Origin: Hyphomicrobium sp.
GTDB taxonomy: Bacteria > Pseudomonadota > Alphaproteobacteria > Rhizobiales > Hyphomicrobiaceae
DNA length: 64,000 bases
Assembly: GCA_019748215.1 (NCBI GenBank)
Contig: JAIEPV010000034.1
Location: forward strand, 1 to 64,000
Reading direction: 5' to 3'
The notes beneath the pieces were generated by a model. The model was not told where the DNA came from and searched no databases. It was given only the letters and a program-made list of their open reading frames with translations. The number at the start of each line of letters is the position of its first letter. Position 1 is the first letter of the stretch. The translations under genes and the position numbers were made by a program. Shown here in pieces: positions 51,026 to 59,420 of this stretch.

Positions 51026-52057
51026 TTGGTGTTCTTCACCGTATGGGGCTTGCACAGCTATATCATGGGCCTTGGTTTGACACCTTATTTTCATCCGACC
51101 GTTTGCCTTGTTGCCGGCAGCGACCCGGCGCTTTTGTGCGACGTTGCATCAGCTGTTTCGAAAAAATTCGTGGTCGAAGTTGCGAGCGATTGGTCGACCT
51201 CCAAGTCGAGGCTGCATCGTTCTAATGAAACGTTCGATTCTGTTGTTTCGCGCCTCTTGTCGAATGACGCACCGGGTCTCGATGACCAGACCCATAATCG
51301 AACGCTGCGTGGATTCAAGACAGAAGGATCGCTTGCCCGGGCTCACATGCTCGATCCCAATAGATTGCAGAAGGTTTCGGTCGTTATGATCGTCGGGTCA
51401 CCTGACGATAGCGAGGTCCGGGAGTTCGCCTCCGAAACCGCGCTGTTTCCTGTCCGCAGACTTCTTATCGCGGATCGGTCCGAAACCAACAGCGCGATTG
51501 CAGCCGTCAATCAGCGCCGTGTTGATTCCGTTTTATTCAGCGATCAGCTTTCGTCCGGAGACTCACTTCATTCCGAAATTGTCCGCCTTCAGTCTGAATT
51601 CTTCAAGTGTTCGATGAAGTTTCTTGGTGCTGCGTTTTCGACTGGCGACACGGCGTTCGTGCGAAACGAGCAATTTCAGGTTTTTTTTAATCAGGTGGTC
51701 GCTGAACAAGACGTGATCGAATACTACGTCTCATCGACTCCTGCCGGCGTGCTGCTCGTCAAAGGCAATGGAGAGCAAGCATTCCTCATGTCCTGCAACG
51801 ACGAGAACCGCAGAGCGCACATGGAGATCGCGGCATCGGAACAAGCGCCTCGTGAATTGCTTTCGATGCTCGCTTCCGATGGCGTGGTCGCCTATTTTCC
51901 GACCGAGCACGGATTCTACACGCGCGACGAAATCCCGAAATGGCGCGATTACGTATGGAGCAACATGACGTCGTTTGCGACCGACGGCTGGCTTCACTAC
52001 CTCTTGCCTCAATCACGCCAGACACAGCACCTTTTCGATCGCGTTAGCGGCGGCTGA
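51026..52057 (+). CDS. Orphan receiver-like (pseudo-response-regulator) protein
   Basis: HPTVCLVAGSDPALLCDVASAV... VVMIVGSPDDSEVREFA...VRRLLIADRSE... VDSVLFSDQL: receiver-like secondary structure but acidic residues missing; C-terminal EQDVIEYYVSSTPAGVLLV domain. Confidence 0.55.
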   Translation: MVFFTVWGLHSYIMGLGLTPYFHPTVCLVAGSDPALLCDVASAVSKKFVVEVASDWSTSKSRLHRSNETFDSVVSRLLSNDAPGLDDQTHNRTLRGFKTEGSLARAHMLDPNRLQKVSVVMIVGSPDDSEVREFASETALFPVRRLLIADRSETNSAIAAVNQRRVDSVLFSDQLSSGDSLHSEIVRLQSEFFKCSMKFLGAAFSTGDTAFVRNEQFQVFFNQVVAEQDVIEYYVSSTPAGVLLVKGNGEQAFLMSCNDENRRAHMEIAASEQAPRELLSMLASDGVVAYFPTEHGFYTRDEIPKWRDYVWSNMTSFATDGWLHYLLPQSRQTQHLFDRVSGG

Positions 52058-52101
52058 CACTGAACAGGCGAAAAGCTGTCAACGACGACGCCAGATCGAC
52101 G

Positions 52102-53049
52102 CTATAAATCAAAAAATCCATGCTTTGAACACGCGATGATCGCTGAGATTCGATTTGTCACGCCAAGCTTGCGCAGCGCGTTGGCACTATGAAACTCAAC
52201 GGTCTTGCTCGAAATAGTCATGATCTGACCTATTTCCGCATACGACTTCCCGTCTTTAATCCACCTTAAGACGTCAATCTCGCGCGCAGACAGGTTCGGC
52301 CGCTTTACGTTAACAAGGCTTTCAGCTTGTTCGATCCGACGCAACCGTTGGGACATGACAAGGCACTTCGTGACGAGGCGCCAAACTGCGCTGCGGTCGT
52401 CGATTCCCAGGTTGGGGCTACTCCGGCTCAGGTGAAAAACATGCTGGGCATCGTCCGAAGCTACAATCGGAATGCTTAGTCCATTGTGAAGGCCTAAGGC
52501 CGATGCTGTTGCAGCATAATTTTGGACGTCAGAGTCGGCTTGCTCGTCACTTCGCGCATCGATCCAGGTGATCGGCTGGCCTCTGGTGACGGCATAGGAC
52601 GCCATGACATCGCGATGTCCGCCGCGAACCTCTGGCGGCCATTGCCCAGTGGGCGACGGCTGATACCTCGCCATAATGCGTTGCTCGCCGAAACCATCCG
52701 ACCGAATGACCAGAAATTGATCAAAATGTTCGTCGGTCAAAATTTGCTGAAATGTTTTGGCCAGTTCGTCTACGGTCCTTGCGGCCGCGATCCTACTGAA
52801 CATTTCCCCGATAGTTGCAATCTGCAATCGCAAACTCCGATCGACATCCAGCGGTTGGCGGTGGTCGTCTCCAACTGCGTGTTCGACGCCAGGTTCCAAA
52901 AAATCGAATTGATCAACATCGCGACACATTTTGAAACTTGTCTCCGCTGCACCAGTCGTCCGTGCTGCAAATTTTCTCAAATTTCCGCGCGTCTTGAGCG
53001 CAGAACGGTTCTGTGGTTTCGCAATCCAACGCAGCTTTTGTGCCGCCAA
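52102..53049 (-). CDS. LuxR family transcriptional regulator (solo)
   Basis: C-terminal HTH LSAREIDVLRWIKDGKSYAEIGQIMTISSKTVEFHSANALRKLGVTNRISAIIACSKHG; N-terminal autoinducer-binding-like domain. Confidence 0.88.
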   Translation of the reverse strand: MAAQKLRWIAKPQNRSALKTRGNLRKFAARTTGAAETSFKMCRDVDQFDFLEPGVEHAVGDDHRQPLDVDRSLRLQIATIGEMFSRIAAARTVDELAKTFQQILTDEHFDQFLVIRSDGFGEQRIMARYQPSPTGQWPPEVRGGHRDVMASYAVTRGQPITWIDARSDEQADSDVQNYAATASALGLHNGLSIPIVASDDAQHVFHLSRSSPNLGIDDRSAVWRLVTKCLVMSQRLRRIEQAESLVNVKRPNLSAREIDVLRWIKDGKSYAEIGQIMTISSKTVEFHSANALRKLGVTNRISAIIACSKHGFFDL

Positions 53050-53871
53050 TATCGTTCAAAACTTAAACTGCAAAGGGCTTCGGCGAGAACGCGGTGAGTT
53101 TTCACTTATGCGAAACGGTCCGGCAGTCCGTCATCGAATTGAGTAATCGTGAGCAGGCTCGAGGTCGAAAAATGTACCAACTAAAGCGAAACATTCTACA
53201 AAATTTGTCTGACAGGCCCGACATCTTGTCGTTGACGACCGGCGAACGCAAATTGAATTAAACGTGACACCGATGAGCGCACATTTTCGATTTGTCGCCA
53301 AGCGTGCAAATGCATGTCGGTTGTGCGCGCGATGCACAGCCGAACTTTCGACCTTCGATCATTGTCAGCGTTCGGATTTGTCGAGCTCTTCGCTGTAGAC
53401 GTCGGCGACCATCAAACACGCGATCGTTTTTTTTGTGGGTATGGAATTCCTGAAGTCGGATTTTTCGCGCCTCGTTCAGCTGTCTAGTGACGTCATGGAC
53501 CTTTTGCGACAGCGAGCGCGGAACCGGTTTTTGGTTTGGAACCAATCGTCAACGATCGAACGCTGCCGCTTGCGCGGCGAACGTCAGACGTCAATCATGC
53601 TGAGTGGTCGTCTCGCAAATAAGCTGCACCAGATCACGAGCGCACGACTCAACCCTTGCGATTTGCGCTGCGTCGAGCTGCTGAAACACCATGGCGCCAA
53701 TTCATAAATAGCGGGGGCTTCAACCGCGGTCGACGGTCGGACGCGAGAACCGTTATCTCGAATTGTTGCCGACGAAAATCGGCAGGGAAGGGTCTGCCTC
53801 GCCGACGAGCGACCTTGTGGTGACCGGTAACTTTAGCGAGATGATTTAATTCAACCGGGCTGGTGTCCTGG

Positions 53872-53943
53872 TGGGCACTACAGGGATCGAACCTGTGACC
53901 CCTACCATGTCAAGGTAGTGCTCTACCGCTGAGCTAAGTGCCC
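53872..53943 (-). tRNA. tRNA-Val (anticodon GAC)
   Basis: Minus strand GGGCACTTAGCTCAGCGGTAGAGCACTACCTTGACATGGTAGGGGTCACAGGTTCGATCCCTGTAGTGCCCA folds as a cloverleaf; loop TTGACAT. Confidence 0.97.
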
Positions 53944-54032
53944 GAAGGAAGCGCGTGTTTAGTCGGACATGAGGCCTGAGGTCAAGTCCCGCGATGTGAC
54001 TGGCCGACACTTAAATGAGTGTCGACGCCAAT

Positions 54033-54419
54033 TCAGGTTTCGAGCAGTCGGTCGACTTCGCGCACGAGATCTTTCAAGTGAAAGGGTTTGGACAGCACGC
54101 GCGCATCTTTGGGCGGCGCGTTGTCGCTATTCAACACCACGGCGGCGAAGCCGGTGATGAACATGATTTTTAAAGCGGGATCGATCTCGCTGGCACGGCG
54201 CGCCAACTCGATGCCGTCCATCTTGGGCATGACGATATCGGTTAGCAAAAGCGTGAACGGTTCGCGCTTCAGGCGTTCGAAGGCTTCCTCGCCATTTTCG
54301 AACGCGACCACATCGTAGTTGGCTTTTTCAAGAGCTTTTACGAGAAATCCTCGCATGGACTGATCGTCTTCCGCCAAAAGGATTCGACGAAGCGGCACGC
54401 TGGAGGGTTTCGCAGTCAT
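54033..54419 (-). CDS. cpdR: Response regulator CpdR
   Basis: RRILLAEDDQSMRGFLVKALEKANYDVVAFENGEEAFERLKREPFTLLLTDIVMPKMDGIELARRASEIDPALKIMFITGFAAVVLN. Confidence 0.92.
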   Translation of the reverse strand: MTAKPSSVPLRRILLAEDDQSMRGFLVKALEKANYDVVAFENGEEAFERLKREPFTLLLTDIVMPKMDGIELARRASEIDPALKIMFITGFAAVVLNSDNAPPKDARVLSKPFHLKDLVREVDRLLET

Positions 54420-54729
54420 TTGAACTCGCTTGGCTTTGGCCGCTACGACTGACAGTCGCCGTTATGATCGTACTTCGATAGCGTAATTCGTGTTCCAAGA
54501 AAAGTTGGCGCGAAGTTGGTAAATAGACGATGAAGCTGTGGACAGAGCATCTTCGCGTCGCGTCGGCGCTGTGCCGGATGATGCGATCGCCCCATCCTCT
54601 CCGGCGAAATGTTGAAAAGGCTATCCGTGCCCTCGCGCGGCGTAGACAAACGCACGGGTTGCCGCCACAGTGACCGCATGGGTTTTCCGCGCTGAAACCA
54701 CCCGCGACCTTTGAAACGATTGAACCCGA

Positions 54730-55629
54730 ATGCCCCACCAGGCCACCGACAGCGTTCCCAGCGCTTTTTTTCCGTCATTCGACGTCTTGAGCCCGCGCTT
54801 ACAGGGTGCGCCGTTCGTGTTTTCATCGCCGCATTCAGGTCGCATCTATCCACCTGAATTTGTTGAACTGTCACGGCTCGATCCGGTGACGCTGCGGCGC
54901 TCGGAAGATTGCTTCGTCGACCAATTGTTTCAAAGCGTTGCGACGCTCGGCGCCCCGCTGATCAGCGCTCGCTTTCCTCGCGCCTACCTCGATCTCAATC
55001 GCGAACCCTACGAACTCGATCCAGAACTCGTCTCAGAACAGCCGCCAGCCCATGCCAATACTGCGTCGATCCGCGTTGCCGGTGGGCTTGGCACGGTGGC
55101 GCGAATTGTCGCCGATGGCGAAAACATTTATCGCGGCCGGCTGCCGCTCAGCCATGTCATGGCGCGTATCGACCAGCTGTACTTTCCCTTCCACAGTGAA
55201 TTGGCGCGATTGATTTCAGCGACACGAGAAAGTTTCGGCTACGCGATTTTGGTTGATTGCCACTCGATGCCGTCTGCCGCCATGACGCCGAGCGGTGGCA
55301 CGAGGCCCGACATCGTCATCGGCGACCGATTTGGCGCCTCCGCCGACCCTCGCCTTTCACTCATGGTCCGCGACGTTTTCCAGGGCCGGGGCTTCAAGGT
55401 GCAAATGAACCGACCTTATGCGGGCGGCTACATCACCGAACACTATGGCCAGCCGGCACGTGCGATCCATGCGCTGCAACTTGAGATCAACCGCGGCCTT
55501 TATCTCGATGAAGCGACCTTGAGTGAAAACAGTGGGTATGGAGTGTTGCGGCAAGCGTTGCGCGGCATCGCCGCCGAACTGTTCATGACCGTGCCGAGCT
55601 TGTTTGAGAAGCGCGCCGCCGCCGAATGA
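54730..55629 (+). CDS. N-formylglutamate amidohydrolase family protein
   Basis: FVFSSPHSGRIYPPEF, SARFPRAYLDLNREPYELDP, ILVDCHSMPS, ALQLEINRGLYLDE. Confidence 0.92.
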   Translation: MPHQATDSVPSAFFPSFDVLSPRLQGAPFVFSSPHSGRIYPPEFVELSRLDPVTLRRSEDCFVDQLFQSVATLGAPLISARFPRAYLDLNREPYELDPELVSEQPPAHANTASIRVAGGLGTVARIVADGENIYRGRLPLSHVMARIDQLYFPFHSELARLISATRESFGYAILVDCHSMPSAAMTPSGGTRPDIVIGDRFGASADPRLSLMVRDVFQGRGFKVQMNRPYAGGYITEHYGQPARAIHALQLEINRGLYLDEATLSENSGYGVLRQALRGIAAELFMTVPSLFEKRAAAE

Positions 55630-55685
55630 GATGGCTGGCGGGTGGCCGCGCGCGCCAAAAGGCTGATCAAAACCGCATAAAAAAA

Positions 55686-55741
55686 GGGCCGTTCGACGAG
55701 CGAACGGCCCAAGTCTAGGGAGGAAACGCCCAAGGAGGGCT
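55686..55741 (-). ncRNA. Candidate sRNA copy 1 (3' hairpin plus U-tract, CCUCCC core)
   Basis: Minus strand GCCCTCCTTGGGCGTTTCCTCCCTAGACTTGGGCCGTTCGCTCGTCGAACGGCCCTTTTTTT: short stem-loop, unpaired CCUCCC, strong terminator hairpin. Confidence 0.55.
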
Positions 55742-55953
55742 ACGGCGCGCGAGCAACGCCCGCGAGTGCCGCACTGCAATAATTATCATGCAGCGCAATG
55801 ACGGCAACTGCGTTTTACGCAGGGCTGGGCCGTTAAAAACGCGCGGCTAGGCGTATTCGGTCTGAATTGATCAAAACATCGGCAATGCTGATGACTTATA
55901 GCAGTTTTGATCGATGACTACGGGGATTTGGGCGCGTAGCGCGCGGCCTATAA

Positions 55954-56012
55954 AGAAAGGCCGTCCGACATGCGAACGGCCCAAGTCTAGGGAGGAAACG
56001 CCCAAAGTGGGC
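55954..56012 (-). ncRNA. Candidate sRNA copy 2 (duplicate of 55686-55741)
   Basis: Minus strand GCCCACTTTGGGCGTTTCCTCCCTAGACTTGGGCCGTTCGCATGTCGGACGGCCTTTCTTT; identical central core, substitutions in stems keep pairing. Confidence 0.55.
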
Positions 56013-56239
56013 AAAGACTGCGAAGAAGCGTGTCAACACAATCTCAGCGTTGAGAGTGCGCTGCTTCGCTTACCACCGCAATCTAGCCGACAGTGGCACA
56101 GGTGCATTACTAAATTGCTGTATCGCACGCGCCACAACTGGCGTTACACTTTTACAATAAGGCGGAAATGCTCGGCTCGGCAGTATTCGGCCTGCATCGT
56201 GAAATACAGTTCAAGCAGTTGAAATGACGGGGGTTATGT

Positions 56240-57052
56240 GTGGGGCAATTGACGAGGGCGGCCGAATTCAAGGCGATCCTGGAAACGGCGCACGACCTGG
56301 CGGATCAATCGGCTGCGATCACTTTACGCCACTTTCGTAAACGTCCGGCTGTGGAAAACAAAGCTGCGGCTGGCGCCTTTGACCCCGTTACGCAAGCCGA
56401 TCGTGGCGCCGAGCGAGTCATGGCGCGCGTTCTCAAGCAGCGGTTTCCCGATCATGCCCTACTCGGCGAAGAATATGGCGCGCGCCCTGGCGCCGGCCGA
56501 TTTCAATGGGTGATCGACCCGATTGACGGTACGCGAGCCTACATCATGGGGAGTCCGCTGTGGGGCACCCTCATTGGCGTCCTCGAGCAGGGCGAACCCT
56601 ACCTCGGACTGATGGATCAGCCGTTCACGGGCGAGCGCTTCTGGTCGGCGCAGACGGCAAGCTTCATGCGAACCGGCACAGGTCCCGAAAAAAAACTGAG
56701 GACCAGGCCCTGCCCCGGCCTGGAGCACGCGATCCTAACAACGACGCACCCAGATCTGTTTGAAAGCCGCGCGCAGCAGGCCGTCCTCAACCGCCTCAAG
56801 TCGGGCGTTCGCATGACGCGCTATGGCGGCGATTGCTACAACGTTGCGCTTCTGGCGGCCGGATACGTCGATATCGTCATCGAATGCGGGCTGAAGCCCT
56901 ACGATATCGTCGCACTGATTCCGCTGGTTGAAAATGCCGGCGGGCGCGTCACGACCTGGACCGGACAACCGGCCATGGCTGGCGGTGATGTGCTGGTTTC
57001 GGGAGACAAGAAGCTGCACGATGCAGCCCTTGAAATGATTGCAGGCGCCTGA
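56240..57052 (+). CDS. hisN: Inositol monophosphatase family / histidinol-phosphatase-like protein
   Basis: PVTQADRGAERVMARVLKQRFPDHALLGEEYG...WVIDPIDGTRAYIMGSPLWGTLIG...TRYGGDCYNVALLAAGYVDIVIE. Confidence 0.88.
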   Translation: MGQLTRAAEFKAILETAHDLADQSAAITLRHFRKRPAVENKAAAGAFDPVTQADRGAERVMARVLKQRFPDHALLGEEYGARPGAGRFQWVIDPIDGTRAYIMGSPLWGTLIGVLEQGEPYLGLMDQPFTGERFWSAQTASFMRTGTGPEKKLRTRPCPGLEHAILTTTHPDLFESRAQQAVLNRLKSGVRMTRYGGDCYNVALLAAGYVDIVIECGLKPYDIVALIPLVENAGGRVTTWTGQPAMAGGDVLVSGDKKLHDAALEMIAGA

Positions 57053-57067
57053 CCCACGCGACGATGG

Positions 57068-58045
57068 TTAGGCCACCTCATCCGCGGCGGCTAACGGAAT
57101 ATCGACGCCCATGTAGGCGTCAAACGCGGCCCAGAACCGCTGGCGAATCGTGTCGTTTTCCTGCAGCACTTCGTGCCGCGAACCGGGCATGAGGATATGC
57201 CCGCCAATTTTCAGCTCGACGGCGAAATCCTCGATGGCGCGCGCCGATACGATTTTGTCGGCACCGGCGGCAAACATCAGCATCGGCACCACCACATATT
57301 TTGGATAGCCCGGACGCTGCAGCATCGCGCAACTGCGCAGCGCCGATTTGAGCCAGCCGATGGTGGGCGACCCCAGTGCCAACTCTGGCGCCTGTTCGAG
57401 AATGGCGCGATTGCGGGCGAAACGCACCGCGTCCGACGTCAAATCGTTGCTTTCAAAATCAAGGAACTCCTCCGGGACGTCATCGCCACCGCGCACGAAG
57501 GCGGTCGAGAAGCCCGCAAGACAAGCGCTTTCGGCGTACGTTCGCGCCAACTTTGGCGTTGTGCCGAGCATGTCGTGATGGATTTCGATCATCGGCGACA
57601 CCAGAATCATCCGCGCGAACGGGCTGGCCTCGTCCTGGGCGTTGCGCAACAAGATGTTGCCGCCGAGCGAGCACCCCAGCGCGACGTAAGGACCCGGTAA
57701 AGCCGGCTGCACGACATCGGCCATGAAGCGCGCGAGATCTCGATCGTATTCGGTAAAGGCGACGACGTGGCCTTTGCGGGCATTCGCGAGCCGGCGTTGT
57801 GATCCGCCCTGCCCACGCCAATCCATGATCGCGACGCCGAAGCCGCGACGGCGCAAATCGGCGATGACCTCGAAATATTTTTCAATGTATTCGCCCCGGC
57901 CCGTAAAAATGCAGATCGTCCCGCGCGCCGGACCGCGAGTCGGCTGCCACAGCGCTGCTCTGAGCTTCGTGCCGTCGTAACCGTCGAACGATTTGATCAG
58001 AGCGCCATTGGGTGCCGGATTGATCGACAGGGAAATCAATTTCAT
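57068..58045 (-). CDS. Alpha/beta hydrolase, lysophospholipase-like
   Basis: GRGEYIEKYFEVIADLRRRGFGVAIMDWRGQGGSQR...YVALGCSLGGNILLR. Confidence 0.88.
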   Translation of the reverse strand: MKLISLSINPAPNGALIKSFDGYDGTKLRAALWQPTRGPARGTICIFTGRGEYIEKYFEVIADLRRRGFGVAIMDWRGQGGSQRRLANARKGHVVAFTEYDRDLARFMADVVQPALPGPYVALGCSLGGNILLRNAQDEASPFARMILVSPMIEIHHDMLGTTPKLARTYAESACLAGFSTAFVRGGDDVPEEFLDFESNDLTSDAVRFARNRAILEQAPELALGSPTIGWLKSALRSCAMLQRPGYPKYVVVPMLMFAAGADKIVSARAIEDFAVELKIGGHILMPGSRHEVLQENDTIRQRFWAAFDAYMGVDIPLAAADEVA

Positions 58046-58187
58046 GGAGGCACTGTCTCGATAATGGGTGGCGATGCCAGCGCGGTCGGCAGCAACGACA
58101 GGTCGGTCTGGAGATTAGTCTATCTGAACGGACGGCAATGCGGCAGAGGGGTCCATGGAATTGACGTTCAGGCGGAGGTTTGCAGCT

Positions 58188-58215
58188 CTTGAAACGTGCG
58201 AGCCGGATCCCAAAT
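58188..58215 (+). promoter_or_regulatory. Putative RpoH (sigma-32) promoter for hsp20
   Basis: CTTGAAA (58188-58194), 14-nt spacer, CCCAAAT (58209-58215). Confidence 0.6.
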
Positions 58216-58221
58216 GTTGGC

Positions 58222-58310
58222 TGGCCCGCTGCTAAACGCGGGGGTACATCAGCCAAATCCCGGCCACGTCCGGTTTGGGTTTTCATGTCGCTTCTTTTGG
58301 AGGATATGTC
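58222..58310 (+). promoter_or_regulatory. ROSE-like RNA thermometer in hsp20 leader
   Basis: TCGCT (UYGCU, 58288-58292) opposite SD AGGA (58301-58304) with UUUU loop, directly before the ATG at 58311. Confidence 0.6.
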
Positions 58311-58781
58311 ATGCGACACGTTGATTTTTCACCCTTCTATCGCACCGCCATCGGCTTCGATCGGCTTGTGCAGATGCTTGATCAAGCGTCGGGCTTCGAT
58401 GCTGAGGGCGCGTACCCGCCCTACAACATCGAGCGGACAGGCGAAAATGCTTACCGCATCTCGCTGGCCGTCGCTGGCTTCTCGGCGTCCGAGCTCAAGA
58501 TCGACGTCAAGGAACAGACGTTGGTGGTGTCCGGCGCTAAATCCGCCGAAACCACCGACAAAAGCTACCTGCATCGCGGCATCGCCGCACGCGCGTTCGA
58601 GCGCCGCTACCAGCTCGCTGACTATGTCGATGTCACTGGAGCGGCCTTCGAGAATGGCCTGCTGCACGTCGATCTGGTGCGCAATCTCCCTGAGCGCATG
58701 AAGCCTCGCAGCATTGCCATCGGTCATTCGAGCGGGCATCAACGCATTGAAGCGACCGGTACGGTCGAGGCAGCTGCTTAA
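58311..58781 (+). CDS. Small heat shock protein, Hsp20/alpha-crystallin family
   Basis: MRHVDFSPFYRTAIGFDRLVQMLD...YPPYNIERTGENAYRISLAVAGFSASELKIDVKEQTLVVSG...FERRYQLADYVDVTGAAFENGLLHVDLVRNLPE. Confidence 0.95.
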   Translation: MRHVDFSPFYRTAIGFDRLVQMLDQASGFDAEGAYPPYNIERTGENAYRISLAVAGFSASELKIDVKEQTLVVSGAKSAETTDKSYLHRGIAARAFERRYQLADYVDVTGAAFENGLLHVDLVRNLPERMKPRSIAIGHSSGHQRIEATGTVEAAA

Positions 58782-58826
58782 AGTGACGGGCCGTTAGCGG
58801 CGCGAGCTTGATCGCTGCACGACAGG

Positions 58827-58854
58827 AGCGGGCCAGCATCTGGCCCGCTTTTTT
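58827..58854 (+). terminator. Rho-independent terminator of hsp20
   Basis: AGCGGGCCAGCATCTGGCCCGCTTTTTT. Confidence 0.85.
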
Positions 58855-59420
58855 GTGCGGCCGTCCGGCAGCATTCCTGGTGTTATCGAAACTTTATTGC
58901 GCGCCGACCTCGTCAGACATTCCCAACGAGGTGCCGACGCAATTCTTCGCTTACCGCTTGTACCTCAACTCGAAATCTGTAAAATTCGCGATAGGTCAGC
59001 AGCACTGACCTTTATCACCGCGATCGTGTCGCGACCATTATGCGAGGCCGCGACGCCATGGGCATGTTTGGATTTGCAGGAAGGCCATTCGTGTTGAGTT
59101 TAGCGGTTCGATCTGGAAATTTTTCGCGGCCGCGAGATGCGATGTCCGCACGTCGATCGTCGCAAACAACAGGCTTCGCGCATGCCCGGTGCCATGCAAA
59201 ATTCTCGCTGCGGTCACAGGCCCGGCCGCCACATTTTGCCGTAACGACTTGAGGACTATGATTTGGGACGTGCGGCGCAGCGGCTCACCATAAAGGCGAG
59301 CAACTGACCGGAGCCGCCGACCCAAGAGACGACGACCAGCAGACCACGACCGAGCGACGACGAACCGCCCAGCCGGCGCAACATCACGACAGCGCAACGA
59401 AGCGCAGCCCGAGGACCGAA

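Noticed and set aside
53258-53707. Overlapping ORFs 53258-53545 (-) and 53435-53707 (+)
   Set aside because: Both are short, mutually antisense, and have no motif; no support to choose either as a gene.
49140-53943. Genomic island bounded by tRNA-Val
   Set aside because: Regulator-rich and on the 3' side of the tRNA, but I saw no integrase, transposase or direct repeat of the tRNA 3' end; would need comparison with relatives.
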